From the NCBI GenBank assembly GCA_008692225.1, contig VICG01000012.1:124001-188000 (forward strand): a DNA stretch of 64,000 nucleotides. The letters run 5' to 3'. The position numbers were made by a program, and so were the translations under genes. Shown here one piece after another: positions 61,475-64,000 of the stretch; position 1 is the stretch's first letter; each line of letters starts with the position of its first letter. The notes under the pieces were generated by a model. That model did not search any database, was not told the DNA's origin, and worked only from the letters and a program-made list of their open reading frames with translations. The DNA is from Monilinia fructicola. Lineage: Eukaryota; Ascomycota; Leotiomycetes; Helotiales; Sclerotiniaceae.

Positions 61475-63122
61475 CTACTTCCTTCTTCTGAACCTGCTCC
61501 CAACTCCAGGTCCACCTTTCGCCCAGTGTTCCTCAACTTCAACCTCTTATAATTCTGCAAACCGCTTGCTGTTGCCTTGATCTTCCTCGCCGCTTTCTTG
61601 ACCTTTCCTTCCTTGTTGGCCTCTTTATTTTTCTTTTTTGTCTTATCCTGGTCTGGTCTCCTATACCGAGTCCCTCCTTCCGAAGCTGTGTATTCGGAGG
61701 GCAGAATCAGAGTCAAATTTCGGCCATCAGGAAGAAAATCATCCGGTTGAGGAAATTCTTCCTCGTCAGGCGGGGGTACCTCATCATCAATCTGGGTTTC
61801 AGGGATAGTTTCGAGTGGTGATGGATAATGCGAGTTCATCTTCGCTTTCCCAGGGGCTTTGGTGATTGTCGGTCAGGGTAGGCTTGGAGGGCTTGGCACG
61901 ATTTGGTCTGAGGTTTACGCGACGGGTAGTACGTTTTTTGACCTTTCTCTTTTATATGTTTTTGTAGGGGCACTTGTAGATTCTTCAGGCTCAGAATCGT
62001 ACTTAGCTTCATCATCGAATCCGCCAAGAAGTTCTTGTTGTTGGTTGTCTTGAACCAGGATTGTGTCTTCTGGAAATTTGTACTTCTGCGGGGGGTTTTA
62101 GTAGTGGGGCCGTTGACGGTGCTTTTACTTGTGGTTTGGATATAGGCTTCAATGCAGGTTTAGAGGGATTAGCCAATTCGGCTTCCATTTCATTCAGAGC
62201 TTCCAGGTCATCATCGGCGGCATCTTCTTCCATTTTGCGGAGACCAGCAAGCATACTGCTTAGACTTTTGATCATTGGTTTTCGAGGACCTCGAACCATT
62301 TCTGGGGAATGTGGTGGGCCATCCTCATTTTCATCGATAGCTGGCATTCGTATTCGTTGACTATCTCGCCTTAAAAACGATGGTGTATTGAAATGTAATT
62401 TTGATACTGAAGAAGGTGTTGTTGATTCTTGGCCGTTGGCAGTTTATTCTTTAAAGGCGTACTGAATAATTAAAGTCCTTCTCGATGATGGTGTATTGCT
62501 ATGCATAATTGCTCGTGTACTTCCTGGAGTTCAGTCCGTGTCTTCGAGGTGTTGCTTCTATCGCAGCCAAATTTTCCTGATTCTGGAGCAGTGACAGGAG
62601 AATCCGCAGCACTATCTGGATCCAAATCAAATAAGCCAAGAACCTGTCCATCTTTTTGTGTGTGTTGGGCCAATTGCGGTTTTCTTCGAAGGTGTAGCAA
62701 ACAGGTTTCTCATAACGGAAGGAGAATGATAAGGGTCGACATCCCATGGTAAGATTGTATTCTTTGAGGGCGTCCTATCCACATGTAAACGTTTTGGGGA
62801 GTTTCATTGTGATTATCTTCATTTCTTCTCTTTCGGGGTGTTGCTTCAGGAGCTGGTGGAGGTATATACGAAATCTTTCCGGAAAGTGTATCGCGTACTT
62901 TATTAAATTCTTTGTACTTCGAGGCTGAAGAGGGGTCAGCATGAATAATTGGCAGAGTGTATCGATGTAGAAATATTACCAATATCTGGGTTGGCTTTGA
63001 TATCCTCCCTCGATGCTTTTGCGCCCCTCATGTTTATTCTTGAAATCCTTTTCCCATGTTTTCAACTCGACCCTAAGGACTTTTGAGCGTTCCTCCAAAG
63101 ACTTTCGCTCTCCTTCATCCAT
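61475..63122 (-). CDS. SLD2: DNA replication regulator Sld2 (multiple apparent homopolymer frameshifts)
   Basis: Sld2 is phosphorylated by CDK and bridges Dpb11 and the pre-loading complex to start replication. In order: MDEGERKSLEERSKVLRVEL then KTWEKDFKN (Sld2 N-terminal helix), a 55-nt intron (62925-62979), KYKEFNKVRDTLSGKISYIP, HVDRTPSKNTILPWDVDPYH then SPSVMRNLF, KDGQVLGLFDL, FNTPSFLRRDSQRIRMPAID, KSLSSMLAGLRKMEEDA, ILVQDNQQQELLGGFDDEAK, RTTRRVNLRPNRAKPSKP, and the C-terminal KAARKIKATA...NYKRLKLRN ending GPGVGSRFRRRK. TP/SP sites are plausible CDK targets. Continuous reading needs run-length changes at 63024-63027, 62796-62799, 62653-62657, around 62420-62450, 62090-62095, 61934-61939, about 61800-61812 and 61522-61524. 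With the C-terminal change the stop is at 61475. Whether this dense damage is error or decay is open. Confidence 0.85.
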
Positions 63123-64000
63123 AATAAATTGGCAGACTTGAATCCTAAGTTGTCGCTTTGGATGATGTCAGAAAACGCTGAATAGAAATTGTATTTTCGC
63201 GAAGGGATGTATTCTATGAAAAGTTATTTGTATTGTAATAGTGACTTGTATTCTAAGTATTGTTATGAGTATGTATCTGCCACGAAGTCATAAAAATCAT
63301 AAAATTATAACATTGATTTTATATCATTATATTTATCAATGGCATCGTGAAATATTTTATGTTCTTGTGCCGCGGTCAAGCATTTTACAAAGTAGACGCG
63401 TCGGACCAAAGATGATGCGCGATTTTGGTCAGCCGTATTTTAAGCGCCAAATTTTTCATCAATTAAAAACCAAAATTTATTATTTGAGTCATTACTTTCT
63501 ATAGTCGATGAAGAATGTGAAATCTCATTTTTCTAGTACTTGAATGATTTCTGATAGTTGTAGAAATCAAGAGATTGGAATTTCTCATGTGAAGCTATAA
63601 ACCGGCAACCTTATCACTCGTGTAAAAAGCATTTACGAAACATGTCTGACCGCCCTTTTTTGACATTAATCATTCTGCCTTCGCTAGCTGTAAGACGGTC
63701 AAAGTATATTTCCTCCATAGACGTCATGTCGTCTTGGTCCATGCCTCAAATTCCGTGGCAATTGAAGTTCAAATCACATGTGAGAAGAAGTCGAGTAGTT
63801 AGGCTAGTTCTATGGGAGTTCCAAAATCATTTTCAGAAATTGAATAGACACGTCCTTGAAAAATCTATATGTGTCACATCAATAAGTGCATTAGATTGTT
63901 GTCATGGTGAATCGAATCGCATTCAATACAGCACGCGAAAACCACTTAACGCGAAAACCCTGCTAGAACTAATTGTCGGCGCGTTGATTGATGTGAAAGT
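63123..64000. other. SLD2 upstream region to window edge; no gene recognised
   Basis: Should contain the SLD2 promoter. The 63241-63504 plus-strand ORF (87 aa) shows no domain. Confidence 0.5.

Noticed and set aside
1..64000. CRISPR arrays, rRNA, bacterial operons or riboswitches
   Set aside because: None seen; all tandem arrays are simple repeats, and gene structure is eukaryotic with introns.

Overview
This is a window of a filamentous ascomycete (Pezizomycotina) nuclear genome. Spliceosomal introns are mostly 46-150 nt, with GTRNGT-like donors, CTRAC-like branch sites and YAG acceptors. The proteins are fungal: a WSC-domain wall sensor, mitochondrial Atm1 and Aim24, Sld2 and a class I alpha-mannosidase. 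AT-rich, mutated transposon islands suggest past repeat-induced point mutation (RIP). A leotiomycete (Helotiales/Sclerotiniaceae-like) host is my best guess from overall character, not a proof.

Layout. 1-20.9 kb is the gene-dense part: a GH47 alpha-1,2-mannosidase (minus, cut by the window edge), CCT6/TCP-1 zeta (minus) diverging from a prenylcysteine oxidase-like gene (plus), a fungal protein kinase (minus), a small conserved-looking ORF (minus), and the mitochondrial ABC transporter ATM1 (minus) diverging from AIM24 (plus). A Tc1/mariner-Fot1-like element with long terminal inverted repeats lies at 5.2-6.7 kb. 20.9-35.4 kb is almost gene-free: one WSC-domain membrane sensor (27.5-28.5 kb), many microsatellites, strand-asymmetric low-complexity DNA and a Harbinger-like MITE. 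35.4-50.3 kb is a graveyard: a cytochrome P450 pseudogene with a solo LTR inside one of its introns, two related TA-flanked MITEs, a retroelement RNase H-like relic, a berberine-bridge-type FAD oxidase pseudogene and a gypsy-type solo LTR. 50.4-56.6 kb holds two RING-finger genes and an unknown ORF. 58-60.4 kb has two foldback elements. 61.5-63.1 kb encodes the replication-initiation factor Sld2.

A window-wide pattern: most conserved genes read correctly only after changing the length of one short homopolymer run by one base (GH47, CCT6, PCYOX, ATM1, both RING genes, the 54.7-kb ORF, and at least seven sites in SLD2). Because CCT6 is normally essential and the lesions are almost all in runs of 2-6 identical bases, I read this as mainly consensus/assembly error that worsens towards the right end, not as gene death. 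The P450 and BBE relics differ: they carry in-frame stops, frame changes and missing conserved parts, so I treat them as true pseudogenes.

How genes relate: Atm1 and Aim24 are both mitochondrial and share a 626-bp divergent promoter; the GH47 mannosidase and the WSC sensor belong to the secretory pathway and cell surface; CCT6 and Sld2 are housekeeping genes. No complete novel system was identified. The most unusual items are the LTR-in-intron P450 relic, the foldback MITEs and the small RING family.
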